DNA from: Marthasterias glacialis
Taxonomy: Eukaryota > Echinodermata > Asteroidea > Forcipulatida > Asteriidae
Length of the DNA stretch: 64,000 nt
Assembly: GCA_911728455.2 (NCBI GenBank)
Contig: OU452233.1
Location: forward strand, 8,971,505 to 9,035,504
Direction: 5' to 3'
Numbering within the stretch: position 1 is the stretch's first letter; every line of letters begins with the position of its first letter. The notes beneath the pieces were generated by a model. It was given only the letters and a program-made list of their open reading frames with translations, was not told the origin of the DNA and searched no databases. Made by a program: the position numbers and the translations under genes. Of the stretch, positions 23,914 to 35,700 are shown in pieces.

Positions 23914-24849
23914 ATTTCAATTTACAAGAGAGATTTGAAATACTTTTAAAATTACAGCTAATGGTATATATATATTCATGTAAACATTCTAAAAATTGGA
24001 AGGTAAATTTTGTGACATCATACTTGATTCTGTGATCCTGTGACCCCCCTGCCCATTCAAATTCAAACATGAGGTGGCCCATCTTGCAACATTTGGTAAC
24101 CTCCTTGCTCTTCTCACCACCTGTTGATTGAAAAACTTCATTTTTTTCGTCATTTATGAGTTATATGTATCGAAAATTGTTATTTTGTATACATGTAGAT
24201 GGAGTCATAGTGCATTTGTGTGAGCGCTGCATACTTGATTCTTGTCAGTTTACAGACTGCATAAATTTGGCTCCAATAATCAATTTGAACTTTCGGCCAA
24301 TTCACAGGGAAAACACTGCTGTGAGGCCACCAAAGAAAATATAGGCTTAATTACGTTTGTTGAACAGTACTTTGTGTTAGGCGCGCTTCAGCATTCACAC
24401 AAGTGTACAAACCATACGCTGTGTGGGTTGGGGGGAGGGGGAATAATGCTATGTATGCTTTATCAATTTTATAAAAATGTTGATCATTACCTGGAATTTT
24501 TTTGCCCAGGTGTGAGAGGCTATTTTTTCAAGAACTGGCCTAAAAACGAAGCACTATGATGAAAATTACACTTGATATATGTACACTCACACCATGCTTG
24601 CACACAAAAGACTATAGAGACCTACTACCCAAGTACAAAGCTAAAGGCTTCATCAAGCCCTTGTGTAGATTTGAAATTCTGCCAAAAAGATCCTTAGTGA
24701 TGCATACACACGTTCCCATTTAGGCCCCCTAGGTTTTTTTTTTTTTTGGGGGGGGGATAAATTCAACTTTCTCACAGACTCTTCCCTGGGGGCAAGAAAT
24801 TTCACAGTGTTTTTCGAATTTTTTTATTTTATTACATGAAGGATTAAAT

Positions 24850-25110
24850 GGCATGGGTGGCATGTGCGTAAGGTGCTCATCTCTCACAATATGGTCCTGG
24901 TTTGATTCCCGGCTAGGGCCATTTTTGAGTAGAGTTGTGGGATGGTTCTCTACCCTGCCACGAGGGTTTTTTCTCCAGGCCATCTGGTTTTCCTCTCTCC
25001 GGAAAAAATCGAATACTTTCGATCTCAGGCTGTGCTCGGTGGTCAGGGTTGTGAAGGCTCGAACACATTGTAGCTGCGGCCTTCGCAATTGAGCTTCTCA
25101 GCTGCCAGTA
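24850..25110 (+). mobile_element. SINE-like repeat, family D
   Basis: The degenerate tRNA-like head (GGTGGCATGTGCGTAAGGTG, GGTTTGATTCCCGGC) is followed by the conserved body CCACGAGGGTTTTTTCTCC and GCTCGAACACATTGTAGC. It is related to 1195-1470. It lies between LAMP-like 2 and the mucin gene. Confidence 0.7.
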
Positions 25111-25166
25111 AGGATGATTAGCCTCCCAGATTATTATTAGTAATATTGTTATTATTATTGTTATTT

Positions 25167-25241
25167 ATCAGGCAATAAACCACAAGGGAAACTGACTGGG
25201 TAAATTTACCCAGTCAGTTTCCCTTGTCGTTTATTGCTTGA
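25167..25241. repeat. 75 bp near-perfect palindrome
   Basis: ACAAGGGAAACTGACTGGG and its exact complement meet at TAAATTTA (around 25204); the outer CAATAAAC/GTTTATTG parts also pair. The half sequence recurs as AATAAACCACAAGGGAAAC near 61603 and 61906, where it ends SINE family B. This palindrome is probably two such SINE ends in opposite orientation. Confidence 0.85.
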
Positions 25242-25500
25242 TATTTAAAAATGAACAGTTGCATCACCCTTAAGGTAGATCCTCGTGCTGCCCCTTCCCA
25301 GGTTATATCCGTAGAGCTAGTTCTATGAGCTACATGTACATGTAGCTCTATGGTTGTATCGTGTAATGGGTCGTGATCCCTGGCTACACGGCAGTAACCG
25401 GCTGAATGGCTTCTGACTGGCACCTCCCGAACAAAGATATTGACAAACTAGGGAGATTGCCAACATTAAGGCTGGATAGCTCAGTTGGTAGACTGCATTA
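25205..25500. mobile_element. SINE family B (fragment)
   Basis: Shares GGCTGAATGGCTTCT(G/T)ACTGG, CCGAACAAAG(A/C)TATTGAC and the tRNA-like box A GGATAGCTCAGTTGGTAGA with 39220-39335. The fragment breaks off just after box A. Confidence 0.6.
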
Positions 25501-27118
25501 GCTCCATTTCATTTTGGCATTTGTTGGCAGGCAACAAGTAATGGCATATATGTCATATCATCAGTACTAATTAAGGAAGCCTGTTTTTTACACTGCCAGA
25601 TAGATCTGTATTACCTGATTACAGCCCGCAGTGCTGTCACAGTGAGTACTGCCTCACAATGAGGATTTTGAACTGCCTCATCACCAGGTCAGATCTAATG
25701 ATTTTGTAATTATTTATTAGCAATGATCAGGTATTAGTTTTTGGTATTTTATAAGAATTTCTTCAAACAACTCAATTTATACCACAATATATTTTTTGGT
25801 AATTCCATTAGACTCCCATGCCTGTAGAGCCCACATTTTACTGTCACAGTGAGGATTTTGAACTTTGTCCTCAGTGGGTCATTTTGGATTGGGTTTTATG
25901 TAAATTGGGTTTTATGTAAATTATGAAGTGTCAGTGCAAAAACGTCTTATCTTGATTGTGCAACAACGTCATATCTCGAACAAAAATGCTCCTAGCATAA
26001 ACATCTATGCCTATTGGTTTTGTTTGCACATCTGGGTTATTTTAAGAGAGATAGCCTACATGTACAACTTTTTGACGCTTTCAAATTTGGTTGTAACGTA
26101 AGTGCCATTTTAGGAGATACAACATTTTTGTCTTGTTTTAGCACTGACACGACGATTATTAAAACGAAGATGAGGTGATAAGAATTCCTTCAAACAACTC
26201 ATTTTTGACCAATATATACAAATATATTTTTGTAATTTTTTTAATTAACAGATTAACAAATTAACAGATTTAATTAATTATCTTTGTTTCTGAATTGTAC
26301 ATGTATCCTTGTGTTTGTTTGCATTTTTTTTTTAACTCCCACCAAATAACAGCTGAAATGCCCCAATCACAAACACAGTAAACAGGAGAAGATTTTGTTG
26401 TTGTTTGCATCTTCCATTTACAAATTTGTTTTTGTTTCATGAGGGGGCAGACTGTCCTTTAAAGTGACACACCCAGGATGTTTAGAGATTCATCCCATGG
26501 GCAAAGAGGAAGCCATGCCTCTCATATTTCAGGATGTTGTACAATGTACCATGGAGGAAGTTTTGTACGTTTGCAAAATGAAGCCTCTTTGAAGTTTTCT
26601 AAAATGAAACTTGACCGGGAAAAACTTCATCATAGAGATATCCAATCTAACACACAGGCACTTGTTTACACTGCAGCAAATCTGAATCCTTTTATGGCCA
26701 CCATCATGTAGATAAACAGATAATTCTTGCATCATGCCATGCTTGGGTAATGCCATAATCAAAGCTGCATGCTGCAGGCTAAGCACAGAAAATATACCAG
26801 GCAAGTTGTTTGTTGTAAGCATTTTAAAACTTATCAGCCGAAATCAAAGCGGTAGTATTTTGTATGAAGGTTGGATCATGGTTGGATGGAGTTTGATGAA
26901 ATCTGTTAAGCTGATTTGTTAAGCAAGTTGTGATTGTTATCAGTTAAGATAAAAACTTACCCTTTGGTCGAGGTTATCTTCTCCTTGGCTGTTTACTGTT
27001 GAAGTAAAACTGTACCATCATACAGTAATAGCCAAGAGTACAGGACATTACACATGCTGTGAGCTTTCTGCAAGTCATCTGGTTTACATGTACTAAGCGA
27101 TTTACTGGAACTTACAAG
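25501..27118. other. Intergenic sequence upstream of the mucin gene, no gene seen
   Basis: AT-rich sequence. I see two imperfect copies of a phrase around CACAGTGAGGATTTTGAACT (about 25640-25670 and 25845-25865) and AT-rich low-complexity near 26215-26280. No confident exon was found. The promoter or 5' UTR of the mucin gene presumably lies in the last few hundred bases. Confidence 0.4.
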
Positions 27119-28089
27119 ATGAAATCTTCAAGATGCTTTCTTGTTTTCATCCTCATGCTGGGTAAGTTTACAATTACAACAAAATACCGGACATCATCTC
27201 TTGATGTCCCTATGATTTTACTTATTTACATCCCAAGAACTATCAAATATTTCATCAAAAAGAGTTGGCATGAGACATGATGCATGCCACAGCAAGAAAG
27301 AAAAAGTTCTGTTATATGCAATATCTTGTCTTTTTTTTAAAATTATTTATGAATGCAGGGTGTACTTTGGTGGTGAACAGCAAGAGCACATCAAAGCCAG
27401 TCACAGCTAAAGAGACTACTAACACAATGTCCCCCTCTGCAGCCACTACAGTTAGGACCACAGCAAAAGTGACCCCCAAACAACCAACTACAGCCAAGGC
27501 GACTACTGGTATGTCTGTTCCAACCACAGTACAGTTGACCACAGCAAAAGTTACCATCAAACAAACAACCAGCACCACAGCAAAAGTGACCCCCAAACAA
27601 CCAACTACAGCTAAGATGACCACAGCAAAAGTGACCACAAAACAACCAACTACAGCTAAGATGACCACAGCAAAAGTGACCACAAAACAACCGACCACAG
27701 CTCAGGTTACCACAAAGCAGCTGACTACAGCAAAAGTGACCACCGAACAGCCCACTACATCCAACATGACCACAGCAAACTTAACCACCGAACAGCCTAG
27801 TACTGATAACATGACTACTTCACCCTCAAACACGACCGGGAACATGACCACCATGGATGTGACGACTGTGAACAGCACCTTCCCAAGCACGACTGAACCC
27901 AGAGACAGTACAACAGTGGAACCTACAACCCCCGTTCCTGCCACGAAACCCACCCCAGCCCCTAGTAACGTTGGGAAGGTAGTGGGTATCGTTGTAGGGG
28001 TAATCGGGGGTGTAGCTATCATCATAGGTATTGGTGTTTACATTGTGAAGAAGAGAGGACGACGAGTGGCATATGGGAACCTGGAGTGA
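27119..28089 (+). CDS. Endolyn/CD164-like mucin with LAMP-type tail (257 aa)
   Basis: Two exons are seen: 27119-27161 (ATG AAA TCT, signal peptide) and 27359-28089 (stop TGA), phase 1, total 774 nt. Residues 1 to about 22 are a signal peptide (MKSSRCFLVFILMLGCTLVV). About 23-212 is a Thr-rich mucin domain with imperfect repeats of AKVTTKQPTT and several N-glycosylation sites (NMTT, NTTG). About 222-244 is a transmembrane helix. The tail KKRGRRVAYGNLE carries YGNL. Signal exon, intron phase and tail match LAMP-like 2, but the LAMP fold exons are absent and mucin and membrane parts are one exon. The architecture resembles sialomucins such as CD164/endolyn and CD68-type proteins. The Thr repeats are the expected substrate for O-glycosylation. 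Lysosomal or endosomal location is inferred. The repeats give long open frames on the minus strand, which are artefacts. Confidence 0.87.
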
Positions 28090-28436
28090 GGGAAAGTTGG
28101 ATCAGTACTTAGAATGTAATCTTTTAAAAACCTTGTCCCGAATTCAAAATGATATCAATGTAATGTAAAGCAGGACTTTTCTCAGGAAATATATTGACAA
28201 AAAAAATTAAGTTGTCGGCTAAACCTGTTCACATTATTAATTTAGCATTCACATTGTTAATATTTAGCAAACGTTAGTTTTAATTGTACTTGGTAGTTGT
28301 GACAATAGACAAATTAAATTTGCAAATTTTGTCCATTCACATTCAAGTGTGTTCAAGGTATAGTTTGCTTAAAATTGGGGAATTCGAAGTTTGGGCATGT
28401 ATATATTTGAATATGTAGGTTTGGGTTTCGGGTAAC

Positions 28437-28740
28437 AGTTTGAAGTAGGATTGGGGTAAGGGTTAGAATTAGGGTTAGGGTTTGAATTAGGGTTAGGGTT
28501 TGAATGGTTGGGGTTAGGTTAGATTCAGGGAAGAAAATTTAAGGTTTGAATTAGGGTCTAGAGTTAGGGTTTGCATTAGAGTTAAGGTTTGAATTAGGGT
28601 TGGGGTTAGAATTATTGTTAAGAGGTACATGTAGGGTTAGGATTTGAAGTAGGGTTAGTGTTTGATGTAGGGTTGAGGCTAGGGGCTATGATAATGGTTG
28701 GGCTAGGTTAGGTTCAGGTTATCTTCACGGAAGAAGAGTT
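28437..28740 (+). repeat. Degenerate telomere-like TTAGGG/TTTGAA array
   Basis: About 300 bp of imperfect TTAGGGTT and GGGTTTGAATTAG units, for example GAATTAGGGTTAGGGTTTG twice near 28460-28500, fading rightwards. It starts about 350 bp after the stop codon of the mucin gene. It is interstitial and decayed, not a chromosome end. Confidence 0.8.
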
Positions 28741-31036
28741 AGGGTTCTTTGAGACTAAATCTCCATAGGGCAGCAATTGTTCCATGCAACTTGTATTAGG
28801 TTTACTACTTGCAAGTTGCTGCATATTGCATTAAACTCTAAAGTCTAACTTGCACTTGGTTTAATAAAACAAATTACACTCACTAATGTAAAGGACAGTA
28901 TTGTAATACTTTATTTAATGCTTCAGTCTTTCATGGTATTATTCAACTTAATAAAACAAGTCCCTTGTGCACGAATTAAAGGTACAATAACTTGCATGCT
29001 GAATGATGTGAAAATACAAACAAATTGTTATCTATCAAAGCATGTCACATAATTAAAATAGATTATATAATATAGTAAATTGAATAGATTGCTAATCAAA
29101 TTTATGTGATATGGACGGAATGGTACTTGAAAATTAAGCGAGCATATAGATGCAATTGTCATTTAGATTGACCAATAAAAAACATAGAAATACCCAATGC
29201 GTGTTGCCATTTTAGACGAAACCTAGGGTGCTGAAGGGGCAAATTTCTGGGTAAGTGTAAACTGAGCCCTGATTGCATGGCTCTGCTTACAGTGGAAGTC
29301 TGTGCTTGCAGTCACCAGCATTAACCACTTAAATGGTTAGCGCCAATTTTCTGCGCTAACTGCCTGGGCAAAGAATCCTTTGTAACGCACGCTCATAAGC
29401 ATTAATTCATTGCTAACCTGTGAAATGCACTTCTGTTAAGCACCCTAACCACCGACTTATCGCTTTAGTGTAGTAAGCTAAGCAATGAAATTAGGCCCAG
29501 GTAGAAATCAAAAATTGTTTGTTTACTGTTATATGAGACCCACTTGGGCAAGACCTAAAACTTCTTGCCATTTACCATAAAGCATAACAGCCATGAAAAG
29601 GTCAAAAATTGACCCCAGGGATCCATGTTGTCATGTCACCATATAGAGCTTTTTCTCTAGATTCTGATGGAAAAAGAAACATGTAATGTTGGGAACATTG
29701 TTAATTTTTACACCAATTACCGAAATCTCACCTTTGAAAATTGAATCAAAGTTTAGGGTTTTGTTAGAGTCATTCACATACATGTATGACCATAACTTCA
29801 TTTAGGAGCAAGTTTGAGTGCTGACTTATAGTAAATTTTGTGATTTAAACCACGCATACGTAGTCTGTTCTTCACCCCAACGTGTGTTTGTCCGACTAGT
29901 CACTATAGTTAATGTCTTCTTTTTTTTTAGCAGACGATAGGATTTAGCAAATATTGACTTTTATTTTCATTTTTAAATTTGTTTTACTCTGAATTTCTCT
30001 ACTTTGGTGCAATAATTAAATAATGATCTCACAGCTAAGAAAAATGATTGTCATACTGAACAAAATCCCAGCGTTATCGTTTATAAAACTGCTCATTAAT
30101 TGTGAAGTAAACTCGCAAATTGAATGGAGAAACAGTGCTCCTGGGCTAGGTTGATCCAGTCGGTTGGACTAGCTAGTCAAACCATGCAGCATTCGGCTGA
30201 CATCTAGATTGACTATAGTCAAGTCATAGAGTTATATACAAGAACTAGAGGGAGCACTCGCAATGTCACGCACGGAAGGCCGCTGACCTCACCATGGCGA
30301 AAATCCCTATGGGTCAATTGCATACGAATGTCCAATGATGAGGATGACCAGTGTAAATGATTGCGCCATTTTCTCAATGGTAAAAAATGCTCCTTGTCGG
30401 GCCATGTCGCATGGTTTTGTACACCCTCTAGTTCTTATAACTCTATGGGTTAAGTCTAGTCGACTCTAGTCACCCACCCAAACTTGCTCTAGGCAAGAAA
30501 CTTGAGAAACCCGTCACAAAAGTTGCACTCCAATCTGTACCTTTTAACAATCATAGAAAAAACCTCAAACTGTTTGGATTTTCTTACTTTCAAACGAGCA
30601 AGCACTTATGAAATCATCTGCAACCCCAGCTGAAGGGGCAAAAAAATGACTCATCAGAAATAAATGTAAATGAAAGAAATGCTATCAATTTGTACTGTTA
30701 TCAATCAAATTAGAAACCTACTTTGAAAGGCCACAGGAAGGAAGCAGTCGAGAATCATAGGAACGCTAAACACATCAATTTGGTCAGTGATAAATGTTTA
30801 GAGACTTAAAAAAAAACTTACGAGCACATCACTTAAATTCCACAGAGGTTTCAATAATAAGTATTGCTTTATGATTAAAAGAGAAGACTACTATTGATCT
30901 AGGAGTAAATGTTACTCTAGAAAATTCATGCATTGTTGTATGTCAGAACGAAAATGAGACGTTAATCAAAGAGCTTACATGCACATACATTGAATACATC
31001 GCTGACTCTACATTCCACATGCAAATGTTTTTTGCT
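28741..31036. other. Intergenic repeats between the mucin gene and DAW1
   Basis: No exon seen. It contains AATAAA at about 28861, a possible but distant poly(A) signal for the mucin gene. A MITE relative at 29271-29502 has GAGCCCTGATTGCATGG and AATGAAATTAGGCCCAGG ends. A TIR element at 30225-30447 has ends CATAGAGTTATATACAAGAA and TTCTTATAACTCTATG, and AACTAGAGGG in both arms. The rest is AT-rich with no assignment. Confidence 0.5.
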
Positions 31037-31440
31037 GTGTCTTGGCCGAGCGGATAAGAACACAGGACTCAAGCTCTGGTGTGCTTTGAGCAGCAGAGTG
31101 TGGGTTCGAGTCCCGGTCTTGACACCTGTGTCCTTAAGCAAGATACTTAACCATTATTGCTGCGTCCTTCGGATGGGACGTAGGTCCTGTGTGTTGTGTA
31201 ATGCACGTAAAAGAACCCAGTGCACTTATCATAAAGAGAAGGGGGTTTGACTTGGTGTTCCTGGTTTGATCGGCTGCAGATTGCATCACAGCATCTTGTA
31301 AACCATTACATGGTACTATGTAAAGGAACAGGTCACACATTTCAAAGCGTATAACTCTGCATACCTTGCAGGAAACATTACTGAGCGCTTTGAGATGCCT
31401 ATTAGATGTGATAAAGAGCTAAATAAGAACTGCATATTAT
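31037..31440 (+). mobile_element. tRNA-derived SINE, family A (longest uninterrupted copy)
   Basis: Head: TGTCTTGGCCGAGCGGATAA (box A) and GGGTTCGAGTCCCGG (box B). Body: CTTAACCATTATTGCTGCG, CCTTCGGATGGGACGTAGG, AAAAGAACCCAGTGCAC and TAAACCATTACATGG. Tail: AAAGAGCTAAATAAGAACTG, then (ATT)n. This is the reference for the other copies in the window (13195, 16940, 17735, 42360, 44805, 57660, 63751). Confidence 0.9.
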
Positions 31441-31697
31441 TATTACTATTTATTTTGAAGCCTCCTGGACGAAGACATTTTTATCGCTTGTGCGACGCTG
31501 ATAAGGAATGAATTGATTTTTTAATGGAACTTCTAATCGTTTTGAAACTGACGCACATGCATGTAAGGGTTTGAAAAAGTACACACATACTAATAAATTA
31601 TTAGCAAAATTGATAATAACATAATGCACAGAAAAGAACAGCCGTACAGAATTTTAAGCTTTTACATAGGTTTGTACACAAACATGGATGAGCCCAC

Positions 31698-31892
31698 CTG
31701 GCCCATTTTCATAGAGCTGCTTAAGCAGTATCTTACCACAAACAAAATGATGCTTACCAGAATAAGGTTACCAGCCAAAATACCATGTCACATGTACCAT
31801 TTGTGACTGGTATCCTACTTATTTTTGCTTAGCAGAAAAATGTTAAGCACCATTGTCTGCTTAATTAAGCGGCTCTATGAAATTGGGCCCTG
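31698..31892. mobile_element. GGGCCCAATTTCATAG MITE, copy in tandem pair
   Basis: Starts CTGGCCCATTTTCATAGAGC and ends CTCTATGAAATTGGGCCCTG. The interior includes ATGCTTACCAGAATAAGG and CATGTCACATGTAC. Confidence 0.85.
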
Positions 31893-31920
31893 GCTTCAAA
31901 ACTCAGGGCAAGTTAGCGCT

Positions 31921-32117
31921 CTGGGCCAAATTTCATAGAGCTGCTTAAGCACTAAAAGTAGCTAAGCACAACAAAACTATGCTTACCAGAATAAGGTTAC
32001 CAGCCAAAATACCATGTCACATGTACAATCTGTGACTGATATCCTGCTTATTTTTGCTTAGCAGAAAATTTCTAAGCCATATTTTCTGCTGAAGCAGCTA
32101 AATGAAATTGGGCCCTG
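31921..32117. mobile_element. GGGCCCAATTTCATAG MITE, second of the pair
   Basis: Starts CTGGGCCAAATTTCATAGAG and ends AATGAAATTGGGCCCTG, only 28 bp after the previous copy and in the same orientation. The interiors are nearly identical. Confidence 0.85.
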
Positions 32118-32653
32118 TACGTAGCTCTAGGGACATCACACAATTGCTATGCTACTATGTAGTTAACACATTTTATAACTCCAGTGTGTAGAAACATGTA
32201 TCATTGATAAATCCACAACAAAGCACCTTCAGCAAACGGTCACACAATCAGGTCAAAGGTCAGTAGCAACATAGTTGAAATTGCCCTAAATTGATCACAA
32301 CAACATGGCACCTTTAAAATTTGGTTCGATATTGCTTTACTGCAATAAGTACATGTACATAATAATCCCCACCACTATTAGGACATGTTTATCAATCAAT
32401 AAGGCCCAATCTCATAGAGTTTAAAAAACTTATCAATGCAGTTCCTATGGGCTTCTAATGTCCATGGAGTGGGATACAGTGGAATTTCAAGACACTTGGC
32501 AACACGGTTAAACCCTTGTGCCAGTGCCAGCATATATGTAGCTATTTTTTTGCCTTTGCAGTACTGAATCCATCAAAAAACAAAGTAAACCTTGCCGATG
32601 GAATTAGACAAGTGAGGGTAGAGGGTTTTTATAAAGTTTACTCAGTGTTTTTC

Positions 32654-32659
32654 TTTATT
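32654..32659 (-). promoter_or_regulatory. Probable poly(A) signal AATAAA of DAW1
   Basis: AATAAA on the minus strand (TTTATT on plus), about 63 bp downstream of the DAW1 stop codon. Position and motif fit; there is no transcript evidence. Confidence 0.5.
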
Positions 32660-32721
32660 GCTTAAACAAAATTCTTATCTTTCCAAATGATGCATTTCAT
32701 TTCAAGATGAGACTACTCTCC

Positions 32722-35700
32722 TCACCGCCAGATGCGACACGTGTTATCTTTGCTTCCTGAAGAAAGAACAAAAGAAAAGAAACTGTCATCAAAATTGTCT
32801 GAATAACAAGCTTTTAATCCTTTGGAGTCACAGCAACTTATACCATGCCCGATATGTGGTAGAGGGAGTCCCCCCCAACTTTTTCCTATGTACACACTCT
32901 TCCTTTCTTGTACAGAAGTACCCCCCCAAATATCCTCGACACCAAAAGACGTGAGAACATGCAAATGTTTCCCCTGCCTGGAAACAGAAGTTGTCTTATG
33001 ACGCCTTTATGTAATTTCGGACCAAAGGTCGTCCAGTCATTCAACTACAGAGCGTGCGCAGATCATATACATGCTGTCTAACGCTTCGTTTCACCGCCAC
33101 AAGGGCAAGAAAAGGTCGTGATTTTACTCGCATTTTTGTGAAATCCCAGATTGTAGACCTTTGCCCTTTTGTTCCAGAGGCTTCCAATGTTCATTCATTG
33201 TATTTCGGCTGAATATAGGTCAGTCAGAGTGAGTCGGCAATCGAGCTACATGTATGGTTCCATGTTTAGTGCCACTCCTATGCGTAACTAACCACCGATG
33301 TTTTGCAATTTACGCTGCGTGAATTTGATGTTTTTTTCGGTCGAGAAACAAAACGGACAATCCAACAAAGACAATCTTTCTTCTCTTGGCATTGTCGAGT
33401 CAGAGTTTCTTTGTGCCAGCAGTACCCTCAAAGAAAAAAGATTCCAGCAATTCTGCCAAACGAATCCCACCAGGGGGGGGGGGGAACAAAAAAAAAAAAA
33501 AAAATCATGGCGGCAACTGGCTAAAGAATTCATGAGATTCATGGAACACAATGAAGACTCAATGGGATAGGGGGTACACCATGCCACATATCGATCAAAT
33601 GTATTCCTGTATGAAATCTGTACTGAAACAAACATGATGGCCAAAACATATGACCCATTTTCATTCAAACAAAAGGTCACAGTAAAAGTCTTGTCCTGAA
33701 TACTGGTCTAGTTATCTTTCTGTCATGTCAAAAAAGTAAAACCATTTTTTGAAGCACCAACAAACACCGAAGAAATACATTCACCATTTGTTGTTAACGT
33801 TCGCCATTGTTGACGGCACACAACCGGTTCCAAGAGAAACTGTTTGCAAACCCATTTCTGAGGTGTTCATGGGTGCTTTAGAAATTGTTGTACATTTTTA
33901 ATATGGCAGAAAGACAGTTACATGTAGATGATGACCATCCATGTTCAGGACATAACTTTTACCGTGACCTTTTTGTATGAATGGAAATGGGTCATAAGTT
34001 ACAGCCCTGAACGTTTGCAATGTTCACGCAAGCGGAATGCAGCCCTGTTCTACAATTCCAAAGGTCGTGGGTTCGAATCCCATCTGGTTGGATTTTTCTC
34101 CAAAGGTCTTGTACAGAAACAAGTGAACAGTTCTCTAACATACATTGTTGCAGGGCAAAAATAAATCATACTCCATTACGGGTTCTCCCCATTAGAGGCC
34201 AACTCGACTTGGTAAATATGCCAACTCGGGTTGGAATTTATCCTTTTGCGCCCTTCATAATAGAGCCCTGGCACATCAAGAGTAGACCCTTATCAGTGAT
34301 AAGCCAATTAAAGTGTAATGAAGCTTGCCTGCAACCTTCAGATTCTTCTGCCTGGTGTATTATTTGCTAAACCTTTTGTGAGTAATAGGTATTAAAAGCT
34401 CATCAATTGTCATACAATTTAAATGATCTGTTTCCTTATTGAACCGTAGAAAACAGCTAAGCATAAGCTGAGACTGACTTTTTAAAACCTTTCTGTTGCT
34501 GCATTTGTCGGTCTGCAGATTTTACACTCAACTATGTTCTTGCTTGAGGCGTTGTATGGGATTAACTGAGCAGGGTGTTGTTTATTTTGGCACACAGACT
34601 ACTGGCTTTATGATAGCAGCTAAGGATACATCAGTGATTTTCATCTAATGGGGAATTCACGTAATGCAATATCACTGACCTGTAATGATGATACTGCCCT
34701 CATAGTTAAACGCACAGCTGAAGATCTCGTCCGTGTGTCCCTCTAGCACTTGCAGACATTTTCCTGTCAGTGGATCCCACAGTCTGGCTGTCTTGTCTGA
34801 ACTCGCTGTCAGTAATTTACTGCCTTGGGGGTTGAAGGTGATCTACAGGAGAGGGAACAGATCAAAGTTGTATTGCATCTACCGGATTGGACGTAAAACT
34901 GTAGTATTAAAGGCACATAAATATAACACACCCACGGCTCGATTTCACAAAAACACTGAGATTCATCTTGAGATGAGTTGTCAGTATTTCCTCATTGAAT
35001 TCTATTGTGACATCACACTTTGCTTAGCAACTAACCAGTTGCCGCCATGATTCTTTTCTTGTTGTCCCGTCCCCCCAGCGGGATTCTTTTGGCGGAATTG
35101 CTGGAATCTTTTTTCTTTGAGGGTACTCCTGGCAGGATTCTTTTGGCAGAATTGCGGGAATATTTCTTCTCTGAGGGTACCGCTGGCACAAAGAAACCCT
35201 GACTTGACAATGCCAAGAGGAGAACGATTCTCTTTGTTGGATCGTCCATTTTGTTGCTCGACCGAGAAAATGGGGGTGTTAACCCCTCGCAAGCACGTCG
35301 CACGCGGTGGCTGTACCATGCTCACAATTTTTGGAAGTCAACAAGTAAGCGTGTACTTCGCACTACACTGTACAACATGCAGGGACATAGACTTCCAAAA
35401 TGGCGCAGCCAAGATTAATGTGACGATGATGTCAGGTGAATCCGGTGAATAGAGCAAAACTTGGGAAAAACAGCCAATAAAATGGATAAATGCAGTAGAC
35501 ATTTGACTAGGTACACATGGAAACAGAGCGGATAGGAAAAAGGGGGTGTATTTGGCAAAGATGGGGGGGGGGGGCAGGAAAGAATTTAATGAAAGATTAC
35601 CTTTGATATTTCCCCTTCATGACCTTCTAGTTTAGCTATACAGTTATGGGTGACGGCATTGTACACTCTGGCTGTACCTGCACAAACAAACAAAAACACT

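Noticed and set aside
27312..28025. Long open frames on the minus strand (Val/Cys-rich)
   Set aside because: They are the antisense of the Thr-rich mucin repeats (ACC/ACA codons); there is no independent evidence.
30225..30447. Target duplication around the CATAGAGTT element
   Set aside because: The arms are clear, but the flanks AGTCAAGT and GGTTAAGTC do not match at a defined length, so no duplication is claimed.
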